NCBI GenBank assembly: GCA_021793015.1
Contig: JAJYTO010000010.1
Coordinates: 1 to 35,227 of the forward strand
Reading direction: 5' to 3'
From: Bacillota bacterium
GTDB taxonomy: Bacteria; Bacillota; Bacilli; Alicyclobacillales; SLC66
DNA: 35,227 nucleotides
Positions 8,015 through 15,367 of the stretch are shown one piece after another; positions within the stretch are counted from its first letter, which is position 1; the number at the start of each line of letters is the position of its first letter. The notes beneath the pieces are model-generated. The model worked only from the letters and a program-made list of their open reading frames with translations. It did not search any database and was not told the DNA's origin. Both the position numbers and the translations under genes were made by a program.

Positions 8015-8654
8015 CGTCCGAACTCCTCTCCCGCGCCGTAACCACCAGCGCTTTGCGAATGATCTCTCCATTTGCCCGGACAAAACCCCGCCGGAGCACC
8101 TGCAGCACCTCGTAAGGCGCTCGGCCCTCCGACGGGTCAACCTCCACCGACTCAGCGGCTTCACAAAAACGCGCGTCAAAGGACCTTCCCGCCACCGGCA
8201 TCTCGCGCACTTCCAGTGCGGAAAGCTCACGCAATATCTGATCCCGCCATTGCGCCACAGTCTGGGCCCATGAGGACGGCGACTCGGTCGTGAGCTGCCG
8301 CAGCAGCTCGTCCAGGTCATCCAGCCAACGCATCATGACCGTCACGATGCGCCCTGTGCGGTCCTCGGCCAATTGGAGAAGATCCTCAGCCAGCCTCAGG
8401 CGGCGCACCGCCTCCTCCAGGCTGTCCCGCTGCTGGAGCAATTCGCCCAAGGCGGCGTCGATGGCCGCCAATTTTGCACCGTGTTCCTGCCCTGTCCGGT
8501 ACTGCAGCCGACCCAGTTTGTTCACGTGTTCACTGATCTGATCAAGCTTCTCCCGCGAGCGGCTGACGTCGCCCCCTATGTCGTTCAGGGCTGCGGACCA
8601 TTCTTCGCGCCGCGTCTCTGCTTCTTTTCTCCTGTTATTCCATCGCCAGGCCAC
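8004..8654 (-). CDS. GrpE-like nucleotide exchange factor
   Basis: 216 residues. The N-terminal two thirds are a predicted long coiled coil (heptad-like stretches around SRSREKLDQISEHVNKLG and LLQQRDSLEEAVRRLRLAED), as in GrpE dimers. The C-terminal 60 residues resemble the GrpE beta domain: GRSFDARFCEAAESVEV corresponds to the FDPxxHEAV region, and VLRRGFVRANGEIIRKALVVT to the final GYxxxxRVLRPAxVxV strand region. It would release ADP from the DnaK-like partner encoded by the next, overlapping gene. The start is GTG 8654 with AGGGGG six bases upstream. It is too divergent to be the housekeeping GrpE. Confidence 0.75.
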   Translation of the reverse strand: MAWRWNNRRKEAETRREEWSAALNDIGGDVSRSREKLDQISEHVNKLGRLQYRTGQEHGAKLAAIDAALGELLQQRDSLEEAVRRLRLAEDLLQLAEDRTGRIVTVMMRWLDDLDELLRQLTTESPSSWAQTVAQWRDQILRELSALEVREMPVAGRSFDARFCEAAESVEVDPSEGRAPYEVLQVLRRGFVRANGEIIRKALVVTARERSSDDEF

Positions 8655-8717
8655 GAGATCCCCCTTCGCTCTTGCCTTCGCCGCATTGCAATATCCTTGT
8701 TGATGATTCTGAAAGAC

Positions 8718-8747
8718 ATTCTAGCACAATACAACGAATGTGTGTAA
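8718..8747 (-). promoter_or_regulatory. Candidate sigma-A promoter of the GrpE/DnaK/J operon
   Basis: On the minus strand TTACAC (8747-8742) is followed after 18 bases by TAGAAT (8723-8718), about 64 bases upstream of the GTG start. The -10 box is good and the -35 box weak. Confidence 0.45.
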
Positions 8748-8785
8748 GCCACAGTGAAAGCCGCACGTCTGCGACAAAGTCCGCT

Positions 8786-8800
8786 CGGGTGTAGCACCCG
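8786..8800 (-). terminator. Short hairpin after the DinB-like gene
   Basis: CGGGTG (8786-8791) and CACCCG (8795-8800) form a 6-bp stem with a 3-base loop, 43 bases after the minus-strand stop at 8844. No strong U-run follows. Confidence 0.3.
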
Positions 8801-8843
8801 CTCCGCCGCCTTTCATCGCCTGAATTCCCGCGGCAAGGACCGA

Positions 8844-9548
8844 TTAGCCGATCAGCTTGGGCAACAGGCGGCGCAGTTGCTTGATGTGCAACAACTCATG
8901 CCATACCGCTCTGCGAAGGACTTTTTTGGCAGTCCATTGTTCTCCGTTGCGCTGAAAAATCCGGCAACGGTCAGCATCTGACATTCGCCTGAGCCTGCGA
9001 GAAAAATCGTTCGCGAACATGTCGCGGATGCCCTGCAACCGCATGAAGGCGTCTTGTCCGAAGTCTTTCCACGGACGTACGGCGGACGGATCAGGAGCAA
9101 TGCGGGTGGTGTACCACCATTCAGCTATGGCTATATGGTCCAGAATTTCACGTGCAGTTCGTTTCCCATCGACAAATCTCCTGTCCAATACGTCATTGGA
9201 GAGATCTTGGACGAGTTCCAGGAGATCATTTCGGCTCACAGACAGCAGTTCTGCTGATTCATCCAACATCAGATCTTCGAACGCCTCCTTGTCCCAGACA
9301 AAAAAAGCTTCCGAATCACATTCCAACGGTTTCCCAGTCGCTTTTACCGATTCCACAATCTGCAGCTCGCCGTCAGGCTTGTCACAGCGAAATCCATGTC
9401 CTGACATCCATAGTTCCGTACAAAACACATCCTGCTGCAATTTCTGCGCAGCGCTGACCCACGAAGGTCCCCATCCACACGCTCCCGGATACGCGAACGC
9501 AAACAATATGGTCTCTCCACGCTCGTTCGCTTCTGTCCACACTTTCAC
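8844..9548 (-). CDS. DinB/YfiT-like protein with an unusual N-terminal half
   Basis: 234 residues from GTG 9548, chosen because GGAGGG lies seven bases upstream. The C-terminal half (about 110-234) looks like a DinB-like four-helix bundle: LLELVQDLSNDVLDRRFVDG at the start, DHIAIAEWWY with the first histidine, and HELLHIKQLRRLLP with two more, which would give the His triad that binds a divalent metal in this superfamily. Members are thiol-dependent enzymes or of unknown function. The N-terminal half (Gly/Trp-rich CGWGPSW, then an acidic part) is reminiscent of a small alpha/beta domain but is not recognised. The gene follows the LysR gene on the same strand after 52 bases. Confidence 0.65.
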   Translation of the reverse strand: MKVWTEANERGETILFAFAYPGACGWGPSWVSAAQKLQQDVFCTELWMSGHGFRCDKPDGELQIVESVKATGKPLECDSEAFFVWDKEAFEDLMLDESAELLSVSRNDLLELVQDLSNDVLDRRFVDGKRTAREILDHIAIAEWWYTTRIAPDPSAVRPWKDFGQDAFMRLQGIRDMFANDFSRRLRRMSDADRCRIFQRNGEQWTAKKVLRRAVWHELLHIKQLRRLLPKLIG

Positions 9549-9600
9549 GATCTCACCCTCCTCAATAATTCTGGAACAGCGCCCATGCAAAATGCTCGTC

Positions 9601-10509
9601 TCACAAGGTTGCCTTCAGCCGCTCCACGAAGGTCACAAATTGCACGACGGCGGGAGAAACAGACGTCCGCGTCATCAGAAACGTCTGTGCGACAGGCAGG
9701 TGAACGCCCGGTGCGGGCACTGAGGCCAGCCTCCCTTCCATGCGCTCGCGAACGATCGTCGACGCGGGCAAAAAAGAGATCCCGAGACCTTCCTCGATAA
9801 ACCTTTTCGTGATGTGCACCTGCGTCACCATCATCGTGCTCATGTGAGGCGCGACTCGGCGCAATTGCGCCAACAGGTCGTCCCAGTAGCCAGGGTGGTT
9901 ATGCGTCAGAACCTTGTGCGTGTCAAGAAGTTCCGCCAGACTTGCGGCCGGTCCGTCAATATCGACGTCGGCGGTTGGAACCACGCACACGATGCGGTCG
10001 TCATAGAGCGACGTTGCGGCGATGTCCCTTTGCCGAGCAGCCGTGCGCGACAATCCGACATCGATCACCAAATCGGACAGCGCGTCCTCAATCTCAAACG
10101 ACTCCATGATGCGAATCCGCAGTTCCACCTCTGGGTGTGCAACTGAAAACTTCGCGACGATCCGAGGCAATACGGAAGCGGCAATGAGCGGTGACACGCC
10201 CAGTGTCAGTGTACTCGTATACCCTTGCAGCCAACTGCGAAACTGTTGAACATTGTCATCGTGGACATCCACAATGTGCTTGGCCTCACGCAAAAACCGT
10301 CTGCCCGCGGCGCTCAGCCGTACACTGCGGCCACGCCTCTCAAACAGCGCCACGCCCAGCTCTTCCTCCAATTGTCTGACATGCACGCTGACCGTTGGTT
10401 GTGAGATGAAAAGCGCTTCACTTGCAGCGCGAAAGTTTTCCTTGGCGGCCGCCGCAATAAACGTTCGCAAGCACTCGATATCCGTATCCCATCCCCGTCC
10501 TTCGCGCAA
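9601..10509 (-). CDS. LysR-family regulator divergent from citrate synthase (CitR-like)
   Basis: 302 residues, the usual LysR length. The helix-turn-helix is in residues about 11-70 (FRAASEALFISQPTVSVHVRQ, then LGVALFERRGRSVRLSAAG). The co-inducer domain follows from about residue 95 (TLTLGVSPLIAASVLP). In Bacillus subtilis CitR is a LysR protein encoded divergently from citA and represses it; the same arrangement here makes control of the adjacent citrate synthase gene the best guess. The start appears to be TTG 10509, as no ATG is in frame before the HTH; the ribosome site is weak, so the true N-terminus could differ by a few codons. Confidence 0.85.
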   Translation of the reverse strand: MREGRGWDTDIECLRTFIAAAAKENFRAASEALFISQPTVSVHVRQLEEELGVALFERRGRSVRLSAAGRRFLREAKHIVDVHDDNVQQFRSWLQGYTSTLTLGVSPLIAASVLPRIVAKFSVAHPEVELRIRIMESFEIEDALSDLVIDVGLSRTAARQRDIAATSLYDDRIVCVVPTADVDIDGPAASLAELLDTHKVLTHNHPGYWDDLLAQLRRVAPHMSTMMVTQVHITKRFIEEGLGISFLPASTIVRERMEGRLASVPAPGVHLPVAQTFLMTRTSVSPAVVQFVTFVERLKATL

Positions 10510-10564
10510 CAGGCCGAGCGCCTCAGATCGTTCTGTGCATCCTGCCCATCCTGCATTTCCGTCC

Positions 10565-10616
10565 TTGATTTATATTTTTAATCAAACTGATTCAAATGAT
10601 TTTCTTTTCTTATAAT
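10565..10616 (+). promoter_or_regulatory. Citrate synthase promoter with LysR-type operator
   Basis: TATAAT (10611-10616) is a consensus -10 box. Upstream at 10565-10586 TTGATT and AATCAA form an inverted repeat in AT-rich DNA, centred about 48 bases before the likely start site, where LysR regulators often bind. A second half-site like ATCAAA...TTCAAATGAT (10581-10600) overlaps the -35 region, which itself matches consensus poorly. Confidence 0.55.
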
Positions 10617-10656
10617 GGCCTTGCTCATATACTGCTGTCAAGAAAGAGGTGCAGAT

Positions 10657-11781
10657 ATGGTCATCATAAACGGACTCGATAATGTAGTTGCTGTGCAAAG
10701 CGAGATCAGTCTGGTTGACGGGGAGCGCGGGCAACTCATCTATAGAGGGATGCGGGCAGAGGACGTGGCTTCTCGACACACGTTCGAGGAGGCCGCCTAC
10801 CTGATCTGGCATGGGCGACTGCCTGCATCATGGGAACATGCAGAGATGCGCGCCGCGCTCGCGGACAATCGCGATCTGCCGCTCCATGTGCAAACGATCA
10901 TCAACGCTCTGCCCGAGGGAACGGGCGTTATGGACACACTGCGCACCGCTGTCTCGAGCCTAGGCGCGGGAATGACTTTCCCCGCCTCCATGAGCGAGAT
11001 GGTGTCAATCACTGCAAAAATCCCCACCGTGATCACCCATTGGTTAGCCCGCAAAAAAGGGATCACGCCCACTCCCGCGCCGTCTGGTATCGGTCACGTA
11101 GAATATTTCCTGTATGCTCTGCACGGTGAGTTGCCAAGCCAGGCTCATGCAGATGCTCTGAATGTCTACTGGATCCTCAGCATGGAGCACGGGATGAATG
11201 CGTCCACCTTCGCAGCCCGCGTCACTGCTTCGACGCAGACAGATCTTGCCTCCGCACTTTGCGCCGCCATCGGCGCAATGAAGGGGCCACTGCACGGCGG
11301 CGCGCCGTCAGAAGTGTTCGAAATGCTCGATGAGATAGGAAGCGCCGACCACGCCGAGTCCTGGTTGCGCGACAAGCTCGACCGCCAAGAACGATTGATG
11401 GGGTTCGGTCACCGCGTCTACCGGACGTACGATCCAAGAGCGGCCGCGCTGCGGGCAGTCGTCAGGAAGCACGCGGCGGAAGACCCGTGGTTTTCCTTGG
11501 CCGAACGAGTGGAAACGACGGCGCTTGCGTTGCTGAAGGAGTACAAGCCGCAACGCCCACTGTATACGAATATCGAATACTATGCAGCCGCCGTGATGCG
11601 AGCCCTGCAGATACCAAAAGAACTGTACACGGCCACTTTTACCGCCAGCCGTATCGTGGGTTGGTGCGCCCACATTCTCGAACAGGAGGCGCACAACCGA
11701 CTGATTCGCCCTCAGTCCACATACGATGGCCCCTTGCCGGAACCGCTTTTCCCATCAGAGGCCACTGCAGTCGACGCATGA
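10657..11781 (+). CDS. citA: Citrate synthase, CitA-like
   Basis: 374 residues from ATG 10657 (GAGGTG six to eleven bases upstream). It condenses acetyl-CoA and oxaloacetate to citrate. Key motifs are GPLHGGAPSEVF and GFGHRVYRTYDPRA with the two active-site histidines, and TASRIVGWCAHILEQ near the C-terminus. Where most citrate synthases have the catalytic aspartate in an N-V-D-F-Y motif, this one reads NIEYYAA, with glutamate; as I recall, the minor Bacillus CitA shares this, which supports CitA rather than CitZ. The divergent LysR gene fits a citR-citA pair. No other TCA-cycle gene is adjacent, but a malate synthase lies 3.6 kb downstream. Confidence 0.9.
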   Translation: MVIINGLDNVVAVQSEISLVDGERGQLIYRGMRAEDVASRHTFEEAAYLIWHGRLPASWEHAEMRAALADNRDLPLHVQTIINALPEGTGVMDTLRTAVSSLGAGMTFPASMSEMVSITAKIPTVITHWLARKKGITPTPAPSGIGHVEYFLYALHGELPSQAHADALNVYWILSMEHGMNASTFAARVTASTQTDLASALCAAIGAMKGPLHGGAPSEVFEMLDEIGSADHAESWLRDKLDRQERLMGFGHRVYRTYDPRAAALRAVVRKHAAEDPWFSLAERVETTALALLKEYKPQRPLYTNIEYYAAAVMRALQIPKELYTATFTASRIVGWCAHILEQEAHNRLIRPQSTYDGPLPEPLFPSEATAVDA

Positions 11782-11887
11782 CCGACGCCCCCGTTCAGGT
11801 GGGCCGACAATGCAGGGACATCCGGATCAACAATGCGAAGACGCCGGGCCGGCAAAACAGAGATGGTCGGGTCGGCAAAACAAAACT

Positions 11888-11911
11888 GGCCGGGTCAGCA
11901 AAGACCCGGCC
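11888..11911. terminator. Terminator between citA and the disulfide oxidoreductase gene
   Basis: GGCCGGGTC (11888-11896) and GACCCGGCC (11903-11911) form a perfect 9-bp stem with a 6-base loop. On the minus strand it is followed by AGTTTTGTTTTG, so it most likely ends the minus-strand rhodanese-oxidoreductase transcript; it may also stop citA readthrough. Imperfect copies of CGGGTCGGCAAAACA lie just to the left. Confidence 0.7.
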
Positions 11912-11931
11912 TCCGTGGTTCTCGTGGTTTG

Positions 11932-12591
11932 CTACTTGCTCGCGCCGACGGCGGCGACGACTTTCTCCAGCAACATGTGTTCAGGGGCCGCTCCTTCAAG
12001 CGAATAGTCATCGGTCTGGTTGAGCACCGTTTTTGGCACTCCGTACACGTTGAACCGGTTGGCCCACTCCGAAAACTCCGTCGCCTCCACCATGTTGCCC
12101 ACGACATGAGACGACTCAAAGGCAAATTGATGCGCAAGCCGCACCGCGGCTGGACAATACGGTCAGGTGGGTGTGACAAAAACGGACAGTTCTATGGCTT
12201 TGTCCATAGCCGCCAAAGCCGCTTTCGTATCCGGACGCAATCCCGAATCACCGCCCGAAACCATGAGAATGTCTTCGAGCAGCGTGGCGAATTCATACCC
12301 GCTCGGCGCCCCGTAAAAACGAATTCCATAGTCTTCCCGACTGTCATCGGTCAATGCGATGACTGGCGTTTTCTCGACACCAGCCTTTTTTGCCTGCGCC
12401 TCATCCGCGTATACATTGTACGTCTCCAGAGTCAGCAGATCCGACAATCCGCAAAGTTCCTGAAGCAGCATTTTGATTTCGGGGCAAGATGCGCAGTTGA
12501 GCGACGACTCGTAAAACTGAACCACAACGGGGTGGACCAATTCTGTGAAGCGGTCCCGGATTGCCGTTCGGTTCTTTTCTGAAATCAGCAT
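11932..12591 (-). CDS. Two-domain protein disulfide oxidoreductase (PDO/glutaredoxin-like) with in-frame UGA: candidate selenoprotein
   Basis: Read through one TGA (12163-12165) the frame gives 219 residues and matches archaeal-type protein disulfide oxidoreductases over the full length: two thioredoxin folds, each with a CxxC. The first site is NCASCPEIKMLL (about residue 33). The second should read VTPTCPYCPAAVRLAH; here the first cysteine codon is TGA, giving VTPT-U-PYCP. After it the conserved VGNMVEATEFSEWANRFNV and GVPKTVL (cis-proline) regions are intact and end at a normal TAG. ATG 12591 has GGGAGA seven bases upstream. The gene lies 20 bases after the rhodanese gene. The best reading is a selenocysteine at the redox-active position; the alternative is a recent nonsense mutation. 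Annotation tools would call a 142-residue truncated protein. Confidence 0.8.
12137..12165 (-). promoter_or_regulatory. Candidate bacterial SECIS element with the UGA codon
   Basis: On the minus strand the UGA (12165-12163) is followed after 11 bases by AGCCGC (12151-12146), the loop GGU (12145-12143) and GCGGCU (12142-12137): a perfect 6-bp stem with a loop that begins with G. The apical loop starts 17 bases after the UGA. As I recall the published bacterial SECIS model, it asks for a stem of four or more pairs, a loop of 3-14 bases with a G in the first two, and 16-37 bases from UGA to loop; all are met. The stem lies in coding sequence, as bacterial SECIS elements do. Confidence 0.6.
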
Positions 12592-12610
12592 GTTTCATTC
12601 TCCCGTCCGT

Positions 12611-12916
12611 TTATTCGACGTTGCCATCCCATGCGGACATGCCGCCCAGCAGGTTGTAGACCTTTGCATACCCCACGCTTCCTAACATCTGGCAAGCCGT
12701 GCTGCTGCGTCCGCCGCTTGCGCAGACGATGACACTCTCCACATGGGGGTCGATCTCCTTGTATCGGGCTGGCAATTCGCCAAGGGGGATCAATTTGGCC
12801 CCCGGAATATGGCCAGACCGAAATTCACCTGGTTGGCGCACATCAATAATCTGCAACGATTGCTGAGATTTCATTCTTTCCTTGACATCGACAGACATCC
12901 ACTGTGAAATACCCAC
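12611..12916 (-). CDS. Single-domain rhodanese-like sulfurtransferase
   Basis: 101 residues, one rhodanese domain: IIDVRQPGEFRSGHIPGA near the N-terminus, the catalytic cysteine in VCASGGRSS (about residue 64), and LLGGMSAWDG at the end. Such proteins carry a persulfide on the active cysteine and pass sulfane sulfur between partners in the cytoplasm. GTG 12916 has GGGAGTG about six bases upstream; ATG 12898 is a possible alternative. It is the first gene of a two-gene operon with the disulfide oxidoreductase and lies behind a CsoR/CstR-like operator, which fits a sulfide or persulfide response. Confidence 0.9.
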   Translation of the reverse strand: MGISQWMSVDVKERMKSQQSLQIIDVRQPGEFRSGHIPGAKLIPLGELPARYKEIDPHVESVIVCASGGRSSTACQMLGSVGYAKVYNLLGGMSAWDGNVE

Positions 12917-13402
12917 TTCGTCACTCCCATTTTACAATAAAATTGTCCCAAAAGGTCAAGTCGCCCGCAATCATCGCCGCCGGAACGATCCCTCACAGCC
13001 GCCTTGTGTCGCAAGGCAGCGCAGACATGAATTATTTATATACCCTGCCGGGTATATAGTCAAGTAGAGCGACACCCATATTTTTTCTCCGGACCCTCTC
13101 CAGGTCGTGTTTCTGACCGGGAAGCGGCCCGCGGCAACTCGCGATGGTACACGACGGCCAGTGCGGCTGTTTGCGGCTTGCGACGGCTTGCGACGGCTTG
13201 CGACGGCCTATGATTGACCACCTGCGTCCGCCCTGCAATTCTGCCATCTTGTTCTGTATTGTGGATTTGTGTTCCGCAATTCATAACACTCTGCTACAAT
13301 GTACATTAGATGCAGGCCATTGCCGCCGCTTTCTTGAGGAGGAAGAAGCAGCATCGCAATAACCTGTGCTTATGTCATCCAAATATGGTATAATCGTATT
13401 GG
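12917..13402. other. Intergenic region between rhodanese promoter and the IS607-like remnant
   Basis: Besides the operator and promoter above, it holds three exact tandem copies of GGCTTGCGAC at 13175-13204, and AT-richer DNA with a consensus -10 box TATAAT (13389-13394) for the HTH gene that follows. I see no convincing gene here. Confidence 0.6.
13035..13063 (-). promoter_or_regulatory. Rhodanese-PDO promoter with CsoR/CstR-type palindromic operator in the spacer
   Basis: On the minus strand TTGACT (13063-13058) and TATAAA (13040-13035) are 17 bases apart, a near-consensus promoter. The perfect palindrome TATATACCC-N4-GGGTATATA (13037-13058) fills the spacer. ATACCC-N4-GGGTAT is the type of site bound by CsoR-family repressors, including the persulfide sensor CstR. 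A second weaker promoter-like pair (TTGACC then TGTAAA, 17 apart) lies closer to the gene near 12930-12965. The leader of about 110 bases holds a 9-bp hairpin (CTGCCTTG / CAAGGCGG, about 13003-13025). Confidence 0.75.
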
Positions 13403-13588
13403 GTGAAAAAGCTAATGGAAGAAAAGTATGCGAGTGTCGGAATGGCCGCGAAGATGCTCGGTGTCAGTATTGGCGCCTTGCGAAAATGGGAAGAGAACGG
13501 CCTATTAAAGCCAGAGCGGACGCCAACCGGGCATCGCCGCTACCGTGTCGCCGGGTTGCAAAAGGTTTTACAAATGGTCGCACGGTGA
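13403..13588 (+). CDS. MerR-type HTH protein, shortened IS607 TnpA-like
   Basis: 61 residues (GTG 13403) or 57 (ATG 13415). It is a MerR-like DNA-binding domain: YASVGMAAKMLGVSIGALRK with the HTH, then WEENGLLKPERTPTGHRRYR with the wing. IS607 TnpA has this domain at its N-terminus followed by a serine recombinase domain, but here the frame stops after the HTH and no recombinase domain is found in any frame before the TnpB gene. TATAAT lies 9 bases before GTG 13403. It is either a truncated transposase or a small stand-alone DNA-binding protein paired with TnpB. Confidence 0.75.
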   Translation: MKKLMEEKYASVGMAAKMLGVSIGALRKWEENGLLKPERTPTGHRRYRVAGLQKVLQMVAR

Positions 13589-13676
13589 GAAGTGTCTGTT
13601 GTCCTGGCGGAGGGAAAAAGCTCGTTGAAGTCGTTCGATCCACATGACAAGACCCCGTGACGGGAGTGGGATCGGA

Positions 13677-15164
13677 ATGAAAACGACGTTTCAAGGCGTA
13701 TTGCTTGAAGTTGGCGGAGAGATCGCCCAAGGCTTGGACCGCCTGATGCGGAAATACGGATTCATGGTGCGCTACGCCTTTAAGCGGTTATTGGAGTCAG
13801 GCACAAAAGTGGGCGAATTGGAACGCATTCTGGCCGCGGAAACCGGATTGCCGCTTCGTTACGCAAAAGACGCCGTGGCCGAAGCCAAGCAACTGATCAT
13901 CGGCCAAAAGGTCCTCGTCAAGGAGCATTGGCAACTGTGGCAACGACGCGAGAAAAAGACGGCGGCAAGGATACACAAGATCGCGAGACAGGATCCAACC
14001 TCACGCAAGTTGCCGGGACTCCGAAGCAAACTGGAGAAGCAGCAACGCAAGGCGGCGTTTTACCAACAACATGCAGAGCAAAGTACGTTTCCTCCGGTGA
14101 TTTTCGGAAGTCGTGAACTGTATCTTTCGCAGTTCAAAGAGGGTGTCAATCAGGCAGCGTGGCGACAAGAGTGGGATGACGCCAGAAACGGCCGCTTGGC
14201 TGCAAGAGGAGATCGTACAAAGAAAGGAAACCCACTCCTTCGGATTCACGAACAAGACGGCGCGTGGCGGCTGGAGATTTCGCTGGATCATGGTGAAGTA
14301 CACGGCAAAAGCATTCGATACGACAAACTGACGGTTCCCCTGTATGTGCCGCGGAAAGTGTCGAAGACGACGGGGGCCATTAACGGGCGGGATTACGTGG
14401 CGCTATTGCACCAGGCGATCGAACGGGGTGATCCGTACCAGGTGGAAATCCTGCGCAAGCGCGGTGTTTACCACGTTCACGTCACGGTCGAGGAAATGCC
14501 CGCCAAGCTGGTGACGTATCCGGTCAACGGATGGGTCGGGATGGATACGAACCCGACACTCTTAGCTCTGTGCCATGTTCGAGCCGATGGAAACCCGCAA
14601 GCATTTCAGTGCTATCGAGAAGGACAACTGTACGATGCGCGAAGTCAGCGCCGCGATTGGTTGACCGGGAATCTGGCTCGGCAAGTCGTCGGGTACGCGA
14701 AGAAACGCGGCGCCGGACTGGTCATGGAAGATCTGAGATTCGTAAAGGATCAGGAAGTGAGCACGAAGTTTCGCCGGATCACTCATCAGTTTGTGTATCG
14801 CAAGGTATTGGTCGCGGTGGAACGCGAAGCTAAGCGGGAAGGCGTGGAGGTTCGGAAAGTGCATCCCGCGTACACGTCGGTGATTGGCCGGTTGAAATAC
14901 CAGCCACAATACGGCATCAGCGTGCACGAGTCGGCGGCGTTGGTGATTGCAAGGCGCGGCGGGTTAAAGATTCGGCGGGAAAACGTCCCAAAACCAATCA
15001 AGGATTGGCTGGTTGCCAAGCAAACGTTCAATGAGGCGGCGTACCGAAAAAGGGATTGGGGTATTTGGAATCAAGCAAAGAAGCTGATTGAAAAAACCTT
15101 GCAGGGGAAAGGAGGTAGCCTGGTTTCGTGGTTGGATCAACGCAAGGGACTGCTTCAAGGGTAA
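13677..15164 (+). CDS. tnpB: Divergent TnpB-like protein without zinc finger (IS607-associated type)
   Basis: 495 residues from ATG 13677 (GGGAGTGGG just upstream; ATG 13644 is in frame). The N-terminal half is helical and basic. The RuvC core has [15 protein letters not shown] with the first aspartate and GLVMEDLRF with the glutamate. The expected zinc ribbon cysteines after HPAYTS are absent, and where the third acid normally sits in a D-x-N-A-A motif the sequence is [14 protein letters not shown], with His at the Asp position. The protein may be a catalytically altered branch of TnpB, or use the neighbouring Glu. It follows the HTH gene after 88 bases. Its 3' flank is a long structured non-coding stretch, as expected for a guide RNA. 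Confidence 0.8.
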   Translation: MKTTFQGVLLEVGGEIAQGLDRLMRKYGFMVRYAFKRLLESGTKVGELERILAAETGLPLRYAKDAVAEAKQLIIGQKVLVKEHWQLWQRREKKTAARIHKIARQDPTSRKLPGLRSKLEKQQRKAAFYQQHAEQSTFPPVIFGSRELYLSQFKEGVNQAAWRQEWDDARNGRLAARGDRTKKGNPLLRIHEQDGAWRLEISLDHGEVHGKSIRYDKLTVPLYVPRKVSKTTGAINGRDYVALLHQAIERGDPYQVEILRKRGVYHVHVTVEEMPAKLVTYPVNGWVGMDTNPTLLALCHVRADGNPQAFQCYREGQLYDARSQRRDWLTGNLARQVVGYAKKRGAGLVMEDLRFVKDQEVSTKFRRITHQFVYRKVLVAVEREAKREGVEVRKVHPAYTSVIGRLKYQPQYGISVHESAALVIARRGGLKIRRENVPKPIKDWLVAKQTFNEAAYRKRDWGIWNQAKKLIEKTLQGKGGSLVSWLDQRKGLLQG

Positions 15165-15366
15165 CGAAAGGCTCCTGCCGTGTACACGCGGAGAAAGGCG
15201 CGGCGGGAAATCTGATCGGGACCGGGTAACACCCGGGAAGATGGAAACACGAATCAGACATAGGAAAAGGCAACTTTTCTGTTCTCTGGTCCGGCACATC
15301 TTCGGTGGTGCGAGAGCAGCCTCCAAGCGGATGAATCCTGCAAGACCGCGGACTCGAAAGAGTCGG
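15165..15366 (+). ncRNA. Candidate TnpB guide-RNA scaffold downstream of tnpB
   Basis: This GC-rich non-coding stretch contains several small hairpins, for example CCGGGT-aac-ACCCGG (about 15223-15237) and GACTC-gaaa-GAGTC (about 15351-15364). No protein is recognised in any frame, although the malate synthase frame is open across it. By analogy with TnpB omega RNAs, a scaffold downstream of tnpB with its guide at the 3' end is likely. The boundaries are not determined. Confidence 0.4.
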
Positions 15367-15367
15367 G

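Noticed and set aside
7394-8041. 215-residue plus-strand frame
   Set aside because: It is the antisense of the DnaK-like gene.
8015-8320. N-terminal extension of the DnaK-like protein
   Set aside because: It overlaps the GrpE-like gene in another frame and has no family similarity; ATG 8014 gives the normal Hsp70 start.
8655-8800. CIRCE (HrcA) operator before the chaperone operon
   Set aside because: No TTAGCACTC-N9-GAGTGCTAA-like sequence is present.
12163-12591. Complete 142-residue thioredoxin-like protein ending at the TGA
   Set aside because: It would end just before the conserved PYCP and lack the whole second active site, while the same frame continues with perfect family similarity to 11932.
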